From: Pterobdella sp. o SKG-2022
Taxonomy: Eukaryota; Annelida; Clitellata; Hirudinida; Piscicolidae
DNA: 64,000 bases
Direction of reading: 5' to 3'
Assembly (NCBI GenBank): GCA_964035795.1
Contig: CAXIVU010000259.1
Location: forward strand, 62,001 to 126,000
Below are positions 45,001 through 60,000 of the stretch, piece by piece. Position 1 is the stretch's first letter, and each line of letters opens with the position of its first letter. The translations under genes and the position numbers were made by a program. Below the pieces are notes generated by a model. The model searched no databases, was not told the DNA's origin, and saw only the letters and a program-made list of their open reading frames with translations.

Positions 45001-48000
45001 ATGTTGTCTAAATCTACGCCAACAGTTACTACTGTAGAAACAACAACGCCAACTACAATAACTGTAACAACAACTTCATTGGCTACAGCTACAACAATTT
45101 CGACAACGATTGCAACATCAACGCAAACAACAACTGTTATTATGACAACAAAGACAGAAATGTTGTCTAAATCTACGCCAACAGTTACTACTGTAGAAAC
45201 AACAACGCCAACTACAATTTCTGTAACAACAACTTCATTGGCTACAGCTACAACAGTTTCGACAACGATTGCAACATCAACGCAAACAACAACTGTTATT
45301 ATGACAACAACGACAGAAATGTTGTCTAAATCTACGCCAACAGTTACTACTGTAGAAACAACAACGCCAACTACAATAACTGTAACAACAACTTCATTGG
45401 CTACAGCTACAACAGTTTCGACAACGATTGCAACATCAACGCAAACAACAACTGTTATTATGACAACAACGACAGAAATGTTGTCTAAATCTACGCCAAC
45501 AGTTACTACTGTAGAAACAACAACGCCAACTACAATAACTGTAACAACAACTTCATTGGCTACAGCTACAACAGTTTCGACAACGATTGCAACATCAACG
45601 CAAACAACAACTGTTATTATGACAACAACGACAGAAATGTTGTCTAAATCTACGCCAACAGTTACTACTGTAGAAACAACAACGCCAACTACAATAACTG
45701 TAACAACAACTTCATTGGCTACAGCTACAACAGTTTCGACAACGATTGCAACATCAACGCAAACAACAACTGTTATTATGACAAAAACGACAGAAATGTT
45801 GTCTAAATCTACGCCAACAGTTACTACTGTAGAAACAACAACGCCAACTACAATAACTGTAACAACAACTTCATTGGCTACAGCTACAACAGTTTCGACA
45901 ACGATTGCAACATCAACGCAAACAACAACTGTTATTATGACAACAACGACAGAAATGTTGTCTAAATCTACGCCAACAGTTACTACTGTAGAAACAACAA
46001 CGCCAACTACAATAACTGTAACAACAACTTCATTGGCTACAGCTACAACAGTTTCGACAACGATTGCAACATCAACGCAAACAACAACTGTTATTATGAC
46101 AACAACGACAGAAATGTTGTCTAAATCTACGCCAACAGTTACTACTGTAGAAACAACAACGCCAACTACAATAACTGTAACAACAACTTCATTGGCTACA
46201 GCTACAACAGTTTCGACAACGATTGCAACATCAACGCAAACAACAACTGTTATTATGACAACAACGACAGAAATGTTGTCTAAATCTACGCCAACAGTTA
46301 CTACTGTAGAAACAACAACGCCAACTACAATTTCTGTAACAACAATTTCATTGGCTACAGATACAACAGTTTCGACAACGATTGCAACATCAACGCAAAC
46401 AACAACTGTTATTATGACAACAACGACAGAAATGTTGTCTAAATCTACGCCAACAGTTACTACTGTAGAAACAACAACGCCAACTACAATAACTGTAACA
46501 ACAACTTCATTGGCTACAGCTACAACAGTTTCGACAACGATTGCAACATCAACGCAAACAACAACTGTTATTATGAAAACAACGACAGAAATGTTGTCTA
46601 AATCTACGCCAACAGTTACTACTGTAGAAACAACAACGCCAACTACAATTTCTGTAACAACAACTTCATTGGCTACAGCTACAACAGTTTCGACAACGAT
46701 TGCAACATCAAAGCAAACAACAACTGTTATTATGACAACAACGACAGAAATGTTGTCTAAATCTACGCCAACAGTTACTACTGTAGAAACAACAACGCCA
46801 ACTACAATAACTGTAACAACAACTTCATTGGCTACAGCTACAACAGTTTCGACAACGATTGCAACATCAACGCAAACAACAACTGTTATTATGACAACAA
46901 CGACAGAAATGTTGTCTAAATCTACGCCAACAGTTACTACTGTAGAAACAACAACGCCAACTACAATTTCTGTAACAACAATTTCATTGGCTACAGATAC
47001 AACAGTTTCGACAACGATTGCAACATCAACGCAAACAACAACTGTTATTATGACAACAACGACAGAAATGTTGTCTAAATCTACGCCAACAGTTACTACT
47101 GTAGAAACAACAACGCCAACTACAATAACTGTAACAACAACTTCATTGGCTACAGCTACAACAGTTTCGACAACGATTGCAACATCAACGCAAACAACAA
47201 CTGTTATTATGAAAACAACGACAGAAATGTTGTCTAAATCTACGCCAACAGTTACTACTGTAGAAACAACAACGCCAACTACAATTTCTGTAACAACAAC
47301 TTCATTGGCTACAGCTACAACAGTTTCGACAACGATTGCAACATCAAAGCAAACAACAACTGTTATTATGACAACAACGACAGAAATGTTGTCTAAATCT
47401 ACGCCAACAGTTACTACTGTAGAAACAACAACGCCAACTACAATTTCTGTAACAACAATTTCATTGGCTACAGATACAACAGTTTCGACAACGATTGCAA
47501 CATCAACGCAAACAACAACTGTTATTATGACAACAACGACAGAAATGTTGTCTAAATCTACGCCAACAGTTACTACTGTAGAAACAACAACGCCAACTAC
47601 AATTTCTGTAACAACAACTTCATTGGCTACAGCTACAACAGTTTCGACAACGATTGCAACATCAACGCAAACAACAACTGTTATTATGACAACAACGACA
47701 GAAATGTTGTCTAAATCTACGCCAACAGTTACTACTGTAGAAACAACAACGCCAACTACAATAACTGTAACAACAACTTCATTGGCTACAGCTACAACAA
47801 TTTCGACAACGATTGCAACATCAACGCAAACAACAACTGTTATTATGACAACAAAGACAGAAATGTTGTCTAAATCTACGCCAACAGTTACTACTGTAGA
47901 AACAACAACGCCAACTACAATAACTGTAACAACAACTTCATTGGCTACAGCTACAACAGTTTCGACAACGATTGCAACATCAACGCAAACAACAACTGTT

Positions 48001-51000
48001 ATTATGACAAAAACGACAGAAATGTTGTCTAAATCTACGCCAACAGTTACTACTGTAGAAACAACAACGCCAACTACAATAACTGTAACAACAACTTCAT
48101 TGGCTACAGCTACAACAGTTTCGACAACGATTGCAACATCAACGCAAACAACAACTGTTATTATGACAACAACGACAGAAATGTTGTCTAAATCTACGCC
48201 AACAGTTACTACTGTAGAAACAACAACGCCAACTACAATAACTGTAACAACAACTTCATTGGCTACAGCTACAACAGTTTCGACAACGATTGCAACATCA
48301 ACGCAAACAACAACTGTTATTATGACAACAACGACAGAAATGTTGTCTAAATCTACGCCAACAGTTACTACTGTAGAAACAACAACGCCAACTACAATAA
48401 CTGTAACAACAACTTCATTGGCTACAGCTACAACAGTTTCGACAACGATTGCAACATCAACGCAAACAACAACTGTTATTATGACAACAACGACAGAAAT
48501 GTTGTCTAAATCTACGCCAACAGTTACTACTGTAGAAACAACAACGCCAACTACAATTTCTGTAACAACAATTTCATTGGCTACAGATACAACAGTTTCG
48601 ACAACGATTGCAACATCAACGCAAACAACAACTGTTATTATGACAACAACGACAGAAATGTTGTCTAAATCTACGCCAACAGTTACTACTGTAGAAACAA
48701 CAACGCCAACTACAATAACTGTAACAACAACTTCATTGGCTACAGCTACAACAGTTTCGACAACGATTGCAACATCAACGCAAACAACAACTGTTATTAT
48801 GAAAACAACGACAGAAATGTTGTCTAAATCTACGCCAACAGTTACTACTGTAGAAACAACAACGCCAACTACAATTTCTGTAACAACAACTTCATTGGCT
48901 ACAGCTACAACAGTTTCGACAACGATTGCAACATCAAAGCAAACAACAACTGTTATTATGACAACAACGACAGAAATGTTGTCTAAATCTACGCCAACAG
49001 TTACTACTGTAGAAACAACAACGCCAACTACAATAACTGTAACAACAACTTCATTGGCTACAGCTACAACAGTTTCGACAACGATTGCAACATCAACGCA
49101 AACAACAACTGTTATTATGACAACAACGACAGAAATGTTGTCTAAATCTACGCCAACAGTTACTACTGTAGAAACAACAACGCCAACTACAATTTCTGTA
49201 ACAACAATTTCATTGGCTACAGATACAACAGTTTCGACAACGATTGCAACATCAACGCAAACAACAACTGTTATTATGACAACAACGACAGAAATGTTGT
49301 CTAAATCTACGCCAACAGTTACTACTGTAGAAACAACAACGCCAACTACAATAACTGTAACAACAACTTCATTGGCTACAGCTACAACAGTTTCGACAAC
49401 GATTGCAACATCAACGCAAACAACAACTGTTATTATGAAAACAACGACAGAAATGTTGTCTAAATCTACGCCAACAGTTACTACTGTAGAAACAACAACG
49501 CCAACTACAATTTCTGTAACAACAACTTCATTGGCTACAGATACAACAGTTTCGACAACGATTGCAACATCAAAGCAAACAACAACTGTTATTATGACAA
49601 CAACGACAGAAATGTTGTCTAAATCTACGCCAACAGTTACTACTGTAGAAACAACAACGCCAACTACAATTTCTGTAACAACAATTTCATTGGCTACAGA
49701 TACAACAGTTTCGACAACGATTGCAACATCAACGCAAACAACAACTGTTATTATGACAACAACGACAGAAATGTTGTCTAAATCTACGCCAACAGTTACT
49801 ACTGTAGAAACAACAACGCCAACTACAATTTCTGTAACAACAACTTCATTGGCTACAGCTACAACAGTTTCGACAACGATTGCAACATCAACGCAAACAA
49901 CAACTGTTATTATGACAACAACGACAGAAATGTTGTCTAAATCTACGCCAACAGTTACTACTGTAGAAACAACAACGCCAACTACAATAACTGTAACAAC
50001 AACTTCATTGGCTACAGCTACAACAATTTCGACAACGATTGCAACATCAACGCAAACAACAACTGTTATTATGACAACAAAGACAGAAATGTTGTCTAAA
50101 TCTACGCCAACAGTTACTACTGTAGAAACAACAACGCCAACTACAATTTCTGTAACAACAACTTCATTGGCTACAGCTACAACAGTTTCGACAACGATTG
50201 CAACATCAACGCAAACAACAACTGTTATTATGACAACAACGACAGAAATGTTGTCTAAATCTACGCCAACAGTTACTACTGTAGAAACAACAACGCCAAC
50301 TACAATAACTGTAACAACAACTTCATTGGCTACAGCTACAACAGTTTCGACAACGATTGCAACATCAACGCAAACAACAACTGTTATTATGACAACAACG
50401 ACAGAAATGTTGTCTAAATCTACGCCAACAGTTACTACTGTAGAAACAACAACGCCAACTACAATTTCTGTAACAACAATTTCATTGGCTACAGATACAA
50501 CAGTTTCGACAACGATTGCAACATCAACGCAAACAACAACTGTTATTATGACAACAACGACAGAAATGTTGTCTAAATCTACGCCAACAGTTACTACTGT
50601 AGAAACAACAACGCCAACTACAATAACTGTAACAACAACTTCATTGGCTACAGCTACAACAGTTTCGACAACGATTGCAACATCAACGCAAACAACAACT
50701 GTTATTATGACAACAACGACAGAAATGTTGTCTAAATCTACGCCAACAGTTACTACTGTAGAAACAACAACGCCAACTACAATTTCTGTAACAACAACTT
50801 CATTGGCTACAGCTACAACAGTTTCGACAACGATTGCAACATCAACGCAAACAACAACTGTTATTATGACAACAACGACAGAAATGTTGTCTAAATCTAC
50901 GCCAACAGTTACTACTGTAGAAACAACAACGCCAACTACAATTTCTGTAACAACAACTTCCTTGGCTACAGCTACAACAGTTTCGACAACGATTGCAACA

Positions 51001-54000
51001 TCAACGCAAACAACAACTGTTATTATGACAACAACGACAGAAATGTTGTCTAAATCTACGCCAACAGTTACTACTGTAGAAACAACAACGCCAACTACAA
51101 TAACTGTAACAACAACTTCATTGGCTACAGCTACAACAGTTTCGACAACGATTGCAACATCAACGCAAACAACAACTGTTATTATGACAACAACGACAGA
51201 AATGTTGTCTAAATCTACGCCAACAGTTACTACTGTAGAAACAACAACGCCAACTACAATTTCTGTAACAACAACTTCATTGGCTACAGCTACAACAGTT
51301 TCGACAACGATTGCAACATCAACGCAAACAACAACTGTTATTATGACAACAACGACAGAAATGTTGTCTAAATCTACGCCAACAGTTACTACTGTAGAAA
51401 CAACAACGCCAACTACAATTTCTGTAACAACAATTTCATTGGCTACAGATACAACAGTTTCGACAACGATTGCAACATCAACGCAAACAACAACTGTTAT
51501 TATGACAACAACGACAGAAATGTTGTCTAAATCTACGCCAACAGTTACTACTGTAGAAACAACAACGCCAACTACAATAACTGTAACAACAACTTCATTG
51601 GCTACAGCTACAACAGTTTCGACAACGATTGCAACATCAACGCAAACAACAACTGTTATTGTGACAACAACGACAGAAATGTTGTCTAAATCTACGCCAA
51701 CAGTTACTACTGTAGAAACAACAACGCCAACTACAATAACTGTAACAACAACTTCATTGGCTACAGCTACAACAGTTTCGACAACGATTGCAACATCAAC
51801 GCAAACAACAACTGTTATTATGACAACAACGACAGAAATGTTGTCTAAATCTACGCCAACAGTTACTACTGTAGAAACAACAACGCCAACTACAATAACT
51901 GTAACAACAACTTCATTGGCTACAGCTACAACAGTTTCGACAACGATTGCAACATCAACGCAAACAACAACTGTTATTATGACAACAACGACAGAAATGT
52001 TGTCTAAATCTACGCCAACAGTTACTACTGTAGAAACAACAACGCCAACTACAATAACTGTAACAACAACTTCATTGGCTACAGCTACAACAGTTTCGAC
52101 AACGATTGCAACATCAACGCAAACAACAACTGTTATTATGACAACAACGACAGAAATGTTGTCTAAATCTACGCCAACAGTTACTACTGTAGAAACAACA
52201 ACGCCAACTACAATTTCTGTAACAACAACTTCATTGGCTACAGCTACAACAGTTTCGACAACGATTGCAACATCAACGCAAACAACAACTGTTATTATGA
52301 CAACAACGACAGAAATGTTGTCTAAATCTACGCCAACAGTTACTACTGTAGAAACAACAACGCCAACTACAATAACTGTAACAACAACTTCATTGGCTAC
52401 AGCTACAACAGTTTCGACAACGATTGCAACATCAACGCAAACAACAACTGTTATTATGACAACAACGACAGAAATGTTGTCTAAATCTACGCCAACAGTT
52501 ACTACTGTAGAAACAACAACGCCAACTACAATAACTGTAACAACAACTTCATTGGCTACAGCTACAACAGTTTCGACAACGATTGCAACATCAACGCAAA
52601 CAACAACTGTTATTATGACAACAACGACAGAAATGTTGTCTAAATCTACGCCAACAGTTACTACTGTAGAAACAACAACGCCAACTACAATAACTGTAAC
52701 AACAACTTCATTGGCTACAGCTACAACAGTTTCGACAACGATTGCAACATCAACGCAAACAACAACTGTTATTATGACAACAACGACAGAAATGTTGTCT
52801 AAATCTACGCCAACAGTTACTACTGTAGAAACAACAACGCCAACTACAATAACTGTAACAACAACTTCATTGGCTACAGCTACAACAGTTTCGACAACGA
52901 TTGCAACATCAACGCAAACAACAACTGTTATTATGACAACAACGACAGAAATGTTGTCTAAATCTACGCCAACAGTTACTACTGTAGAAACAACAACGCC
53001 AACTACAATAACTGTAACAACAACTTCATTGGCTACAGCTACAACAGTTTCGACAACGATTGCAACATCAACGCAAACAACAACTGTTATTATGACAACA
53101 ACGACAGAAATGTTGTCTAAATCTACGCCAACAGTTACTACTGTAGAAACAACAACGCCAACTACAATAACTGTAACAACAACTTCATTGGCTACAGCTA
53201 CAACAGTTTCGACAACGATTGCAACATCAACGCAAACAACAACTGTTATTATGACAACAACGACAGAAATGTTGTCTAAATCTACGCCAACAGTTACTAC
53301 TGTAGAAACAACAACGCCAACTACAATAACTGTAACAACAACTTCATTGGCTACAGCTACAACAGTTTCGACAACGATTGCAACATCAACGCAAACAACA
53401 ACTGTTATTATGACAACAACGACAGAAATGTTGTCTAAATCTACGCCAACAGTTACTACTGTAGAAACAACAACGCCAACTACAATAACTGTAACAACAA
53501 CTTCATTGGCTACAGCTACAACAGTTTCGACAACGATTGCAACATCAACGCAAACAACAACTGTTATTATGACAACAACGACAGAAATGTTGTCTAAATC
53601 TACGCCAACAGTTACTACTGTAGAAACAACAACGCCAACTACAATAACTGTAACAACAACTTCATTGGCTACAGCTACAACAGTTTCGACAACGATTGCA
53701 ACATCAACGCAAACAACAACTGTTATTATGACAACAACGACAGAAATGTTGTCTAAATCTACGCCAACAGTTACTACTGTAGAAACAACAACGCCAACTA
53801 CAATAACTGTAACAACAACTTCATTGGCTACAGCTACAACAGTTTCGACAACGATTGCAACATCAACGCAAACAACAACTGTTATTATGACAACAACGAC
53901 AGAAATGTTGTCTAAATCTACGCCAACAGTTACTACTGTAGAAACAACAACGCCAACTACAATAACTGTAACAACAACTTCATTGGCTACAGCTACAACA

Positions 54001-57000
54001 GTTTCGACAACGATTGCAACATCAACGCAAACAACAACTGTTATTATGACAACAACGACAGAAATGTTGTCTAAATCTACGCCAACAGTTACTACTGTAG
54101 AAACAACAACGCCAACTACAATAACTGTAACAACAACTTCATTGGCTACAGCTACAACAGTTTCGACAACGATTGCAACATCAACGCAAACAACAACTGT
54201 TATTATGACAACAACGACAGAAATGTTGTCTAAATCTACGCCAACAGTTACTACTGTAGAAACAACAACGCCAACTACAATAACTGTAACAACAACTTCA
54301 TTGGCTACAGCTACAACAGTTTCGACAACGATTGCAACATCAACGCAAACAACAACTGTTATTATGACAACAACGACAGAAATGTTGTCTAAATCTACGC
54401 CAACAGTTACTACTGTAGAAACAACAACGCCAACTACAATAACTGTAACAACAACTTCATTGGCTACAGCTACAACAGTTTCGACAACGATTGCAACATC
54501 AACGCAAACAACAACTGTTATTATGACAACAACGACAGAAATGTTGTCTAAATCTACGCCAACAGTTACTACTGTAGAAACAACAACGCCAACTACAATA
54601 ACTGTAACAACAACTTCATTGGCTACAGCTACAACAGTTTCGACAACGATTGCAACATCAACGCAAACAACAACTGTTATTATGACAACAACGACAGAAA
54701 TGTTGTCTAAATCTACGCCAACAGTTACTACTGTAGAAACAACAACGCCAACTACAATAACTGTAACAACAACTTCATTGGCTACAGCTACAACAGTTTC
54801 GACAGCGATTGCAACATCAACGCAAACAACAACTGTTCTTATGACAACAACGACAGAAATGTTGTCTAAATCTACGCCAACAGTTACTACTGTAGAAACA
54901 ACAACGCCAACTACAATAACTGTAAGAACAACTTCATTGGCTACAGCTACAACAGTTTCGACAACGATTGCAACATCAACGCAAACAACAACTGTTATTA
55001 TGACAACAACGACAGAAATGTTGTCTAAATCTACGCCAACAGTTACTACTGTAGAAACAACAACGCCAACTACAATAACTGTAACAACAACTTCATTGGT
55101 TACAGCTACAACAGTTTCGACAACGATTGCAACATCAACGCAAACAACAACTGTTATTATGACAACAACGACAGAAATGTTGTCTAAATCTACGCCAACA
55201 GTTACTACTGTAGAAACAACAACGCCAACTACAATAACTGTAACAACAACTTCATTGGCTACAGCTACAACAGTTTCGACAACGATTGCAACATCAACGC
55301 AAACAACAACTGTTATTATGACAACAACGACAGAAATGTTGTCTAAATCTACGCCAACAGTTACTACTGTAGAAACAACAACGCCAACTACAATAACTGT
55401 AACAACAACTTCATTGGCTACAGCTACAACAGTTTCGACAACGATTGCAACATCAACGCAAACAACAACTGTTATTATGACAACAACGACAGAAATGTTG
55501 TCTAAATCTACGCCAACAGTTACTACTGTAGAAACAACAACGCCAACTACAATAACTGTAACAACAACTTCATTGGCTACAGCTACAACAGTTTCGACAA
55601 CGATTGCAACATCAACGCAAACAACAACTGTTATTATGACAACAACGACAGAAATGTTGTCTAAATCTACGCCAACAGTTACTACTGTAGAAACAACAAC
55701 GCCAACTACAATTTCTGTAACAACAATTTCATTGGCTACAGATACAACAGTTTCGACAACGATTGCAACATCAACGCAAACAACAACTGTTATTATGACA
55801 ACAACGACAGAAATGTTGTCTAAATCTACGCCAACAGTTACTACTGTAGAAACAACAACGCCAACTACAATTTCTGTAACAACAACTTCATTGGCTACAG
55901 CTACAACAGTTTCGACAACGATTGCAACATCAACGCAAACAACAACTGTTATTATGACAACAACGACAGAAATGTTGTCTAAATCTACGCCAACAGTTAC
56001 TACTGTAGAAACAACAACGCCAACTACAATAACTGTAACAACAACTTCATTGGCTACAGCTACAACAGTTTCGACAACGATTGCAACATCAACGCAAACA
56101 ACAACTGTTATTATGACAACAACGACAGAAATGTTGTCTAAATCTACGCCAACAGTTACTACTGTAGAAACAACAACGCCAACTACAATTTCTGTAACAA
56201 CAACTTCATTGGCTACAGCTACAACAGTTTCGACAACGATTGCAACATCAACGCAAACAACAACTGTTATTATGACAACAACGACAGAAATGTTGTCTAA
56301 ATCTACGCCAACAGTTACTACTGTAGAAACAACAACGCCAACTACAATTTCTGTAACAACAATTTCATTGGCTACAGATACAACAGTTTCGACAACGATT
56401 GCAACATCAACGCAAACAACAACTGTTATTATGACAACAACGACAGAAATGTTGTCTAAATCTACGCCAACAGTTACTACTGTAGAAACAACAACGCCAA
56501 CTACAATTTCTGTAACAACAACTTCATTGGCTACAGCTACAACAGTTTCGACAACGATTGCAACATCAACGCAAACAACAACTGTTATTATGACAACAAC
56601 GACAGAAATGTTGTCTAAATCTACGCCAACAGTTACTACTGTAGAAACAACAACGCCAACTACAATAACTGTAACAACAACTTCATTGGCTACAGCTACA
56701 ACAGTTTCGACAACGATTGCAACATCAACGCAAACAACAACTGTTATTATGACAACAACGACAGAAATGTTGTCTAAATCTACGCCAACAGTTACTACTG
56801 TAGAAACAACAACGCCAACTACAATTTCTGTAAAAACAATTTCATTGGCTACAGATACAACAGTTTCGACAACGATTGCAACATCAACGCAAACAACAAC
56901 TGTTATTATGACAACAACGACAGAAATGTTGTCTAAATCTACGCCAACAGTTACTACTGTAGAAACAACAACGCCAACTACAATAACTGTAACAACAACT

Positions 57001-60000
57001 TCATTGGCTACAGCTACAACAGTTTCGACAACGATTGCAACATCAACGCAAACAACAACTGTTATTATGACAACAACGACAGAAATGTTGTCTAAATCTA
57101 CGCCAACAGTTACTACTGTAGAAACAACAACGCCAACTACAATTTCTGTAACAACAATTTCATTGGCTACAGCTACAACAGTTTCGACAACGATTGCAAC
57201 ATCAACGCAAACAACAACTGTTATTATGACAACAACGACAGAAATGTTGTTTAAATCTACGCCAACAGTTACTACTGTAGAAACAACAACGCCAACTACA
57301 ATAACTGTAACAACAACTTCATTGGCTACAGCTACAACAGTTTCGACAACGATTGCAACATCAACGCAAACAACAACTGTTATTATGACAAAAACGACAG
57401 AAATGTTGTCTAAATCTACGCCAACAGTTACTACTGTAGAAACAACAACGCCAACTACAATAACTGTAAGAACAACTTCATTGGCTACAGCTACAACAGT
57501 TTCGACAACGATTGCAACATCAACGCAAACAACAACTGTTATTATGACAACAACGACAGAAATGTTGTCTAAATCTACGCCAACAGTTACTACTGTAGAA
57601 ACAACAACGCCAACTACAATAACTGTAACAACAACTTCATTGGCTACAGCTACAACAGTTTCGACAACGATTGCAACATCAACGCAAACAACAACTGTTA
57701 TTATGACAACAACGACAGAAATGTTGTCTAAATCTACGCCAACAGTTACTACTGTAGAAACAACAACGCCAACTACAATAACTGTAACAACAACTTCATT
57801 GGCTACAGCTACAACAGTTTCGACAACGATTGCAACATCAACGCAAACAACAACTGTTATTATGACAAAAACGACAGAAATGTTGTCTAAATCTACGCCA
57901 ACAGTTACTACTGTAGAAACAACAACGCCAACTACAATTTCTGTAACAACAACTTCATTGGCTACAGCTACAACAGTTTCGACAACGATTGCAACATCAA
58001 CGCAAACAACAACTGTTATTATGACAACAACGACAGAAATGTTGTCTAAATCTACGCCAACAGTTACTACTGTAGAAACAACAACGCCAACTACAATAAC
58101 TGTAACAACAACTTCATTGGCTACAGCTACAACAGTTTCGACAACGATTGCAACATCAACGCAAACAACAACTGTTATTATGACAACAACGACAGAAATG
58201 TTGTCTAAATCTACGCCAACAGTTACTACTGTAGAAACAACAACGCCAACTACAATAACTGTAACAACAACTTCATTGGCTACAGCTACAACAGTTTCGA
58301 CAACGATTGCAACATCAACGCAAACAACAACTGTTATTATGACAACAACGACAGAAATGTTGTCTAAATCTACGCCAACAGTTACTACTGTAGAAACAAC
58401 AACGCCAACTACAATAACTGTAAGAACAACTTCATTGGCTACAGCTACAACAGTTTCGACAACGATTGCAACATCAACGCAAACAACAACTGTTATTATG
58501 ACAACAACGACAGAAATGTTGTCTAAATCTACGCCAACAGTTACTACTGTAGAAACAACAACGCCAACTACAATAACTGTAACAACAACTTCATTGGCTA
58601 CAGCTACAACAGTTTCGACAACGATTGCAACATCAACGCAAACAACAACTGTTATTATGACAACAACGACAGAAATGTTGTCTAAATCTACGCCAACAGT
58701 TACTACTGTAGAAACAACAACGCCAACTACAATTTCTGTAACAACAACTTCATTGGCTACAGCTACAACAGTTTCGACAACGATTGCAACATCAACGCAA
58801 ACAACAACTGTTATTATGACAACAACGACAGAAATGTTGTCTAAATCTACGCCAACAGTTACTACTGTAGAAACAACAACGCCAACTACAATTTCTGTAA
58901 CAACAATTTCATTGGCTACAGATACAACAGTTTCGACAACGATTGCAACATCAACGCAAACAACAACTGTTATTATGACAACAACGACAGAAATGTTGTC
59001 TAAATCTACGCCAACAGTTACTACTGTAGAAACAACAACGCCAACTACAATTTCTGTAACAACAACTTCATTGGCTACAGCTACAACAGTTTCGACAACG
59101 ATTGCAACATCAACGCAAACAACAACTGTTATTATGACAACAACGACAGAAATGTTGTCTAAATCTACGCCAACAGTTACTACTGTAGAAACAACAACGC
59201 CAACTACAATTTCTGTAACAACAACTTCATTGGCTACAGCTACAACAGTTTCGACAACGATTGCAACATCAACGCAAACAACAACTGTTATTATGACAAC
59301 AACGACAGAAATGTTGTCTAAATCTACGCCAACAGTTACTACTGTAGAAACAACAACGCCAACTACAATAACTGTAACAACAACTTCATTGGCTACAGCT
59401 ACAACAGTTTCGACAACGATTGCAACATCAACGCAAACAACAACTGTTATTATGACAACAACGACAGAAATGTTGTCTAAATCTACGCCAACAGTTACTA
59501 CTGTAGAAACAACAACGCCAACTACAATTTCTGTAACAACAACTTCATTGGCTACAGCTACAACAGTTTCGACAACGATTGCAACATCAACGCAAACAAC
59601 AACTGTTATTATGACAACAACGACAGAAATGTTGTCTAAATCTACGCCAACAGTTACTACTGTAGAAACAACAACGCCAACTACAATTTCTGTAACAACA
59701 ATTTCATTGGCTACAGATACAACAGTTTCGACAACGATTGCAACATCAACGCAAACAACAACTGTTATTATGACAACAACGACAGAAATGTTGTCTAAAT
59801 CTACGCCAACAGTTACTACTGTAGAAACAACAACGCCAACTACAATAACTGTAAGAACAACTTCATTGGCTACAGCTACAACAGTTTCGACAACGATTGC
59901 AACATCAACGCAAACAACAACTGTTATTATGACAACAACGACAGAAATGTTGTCTAAATCTACGCCAACAGTTACTACTGTAGAAACAACAACGCCAACT

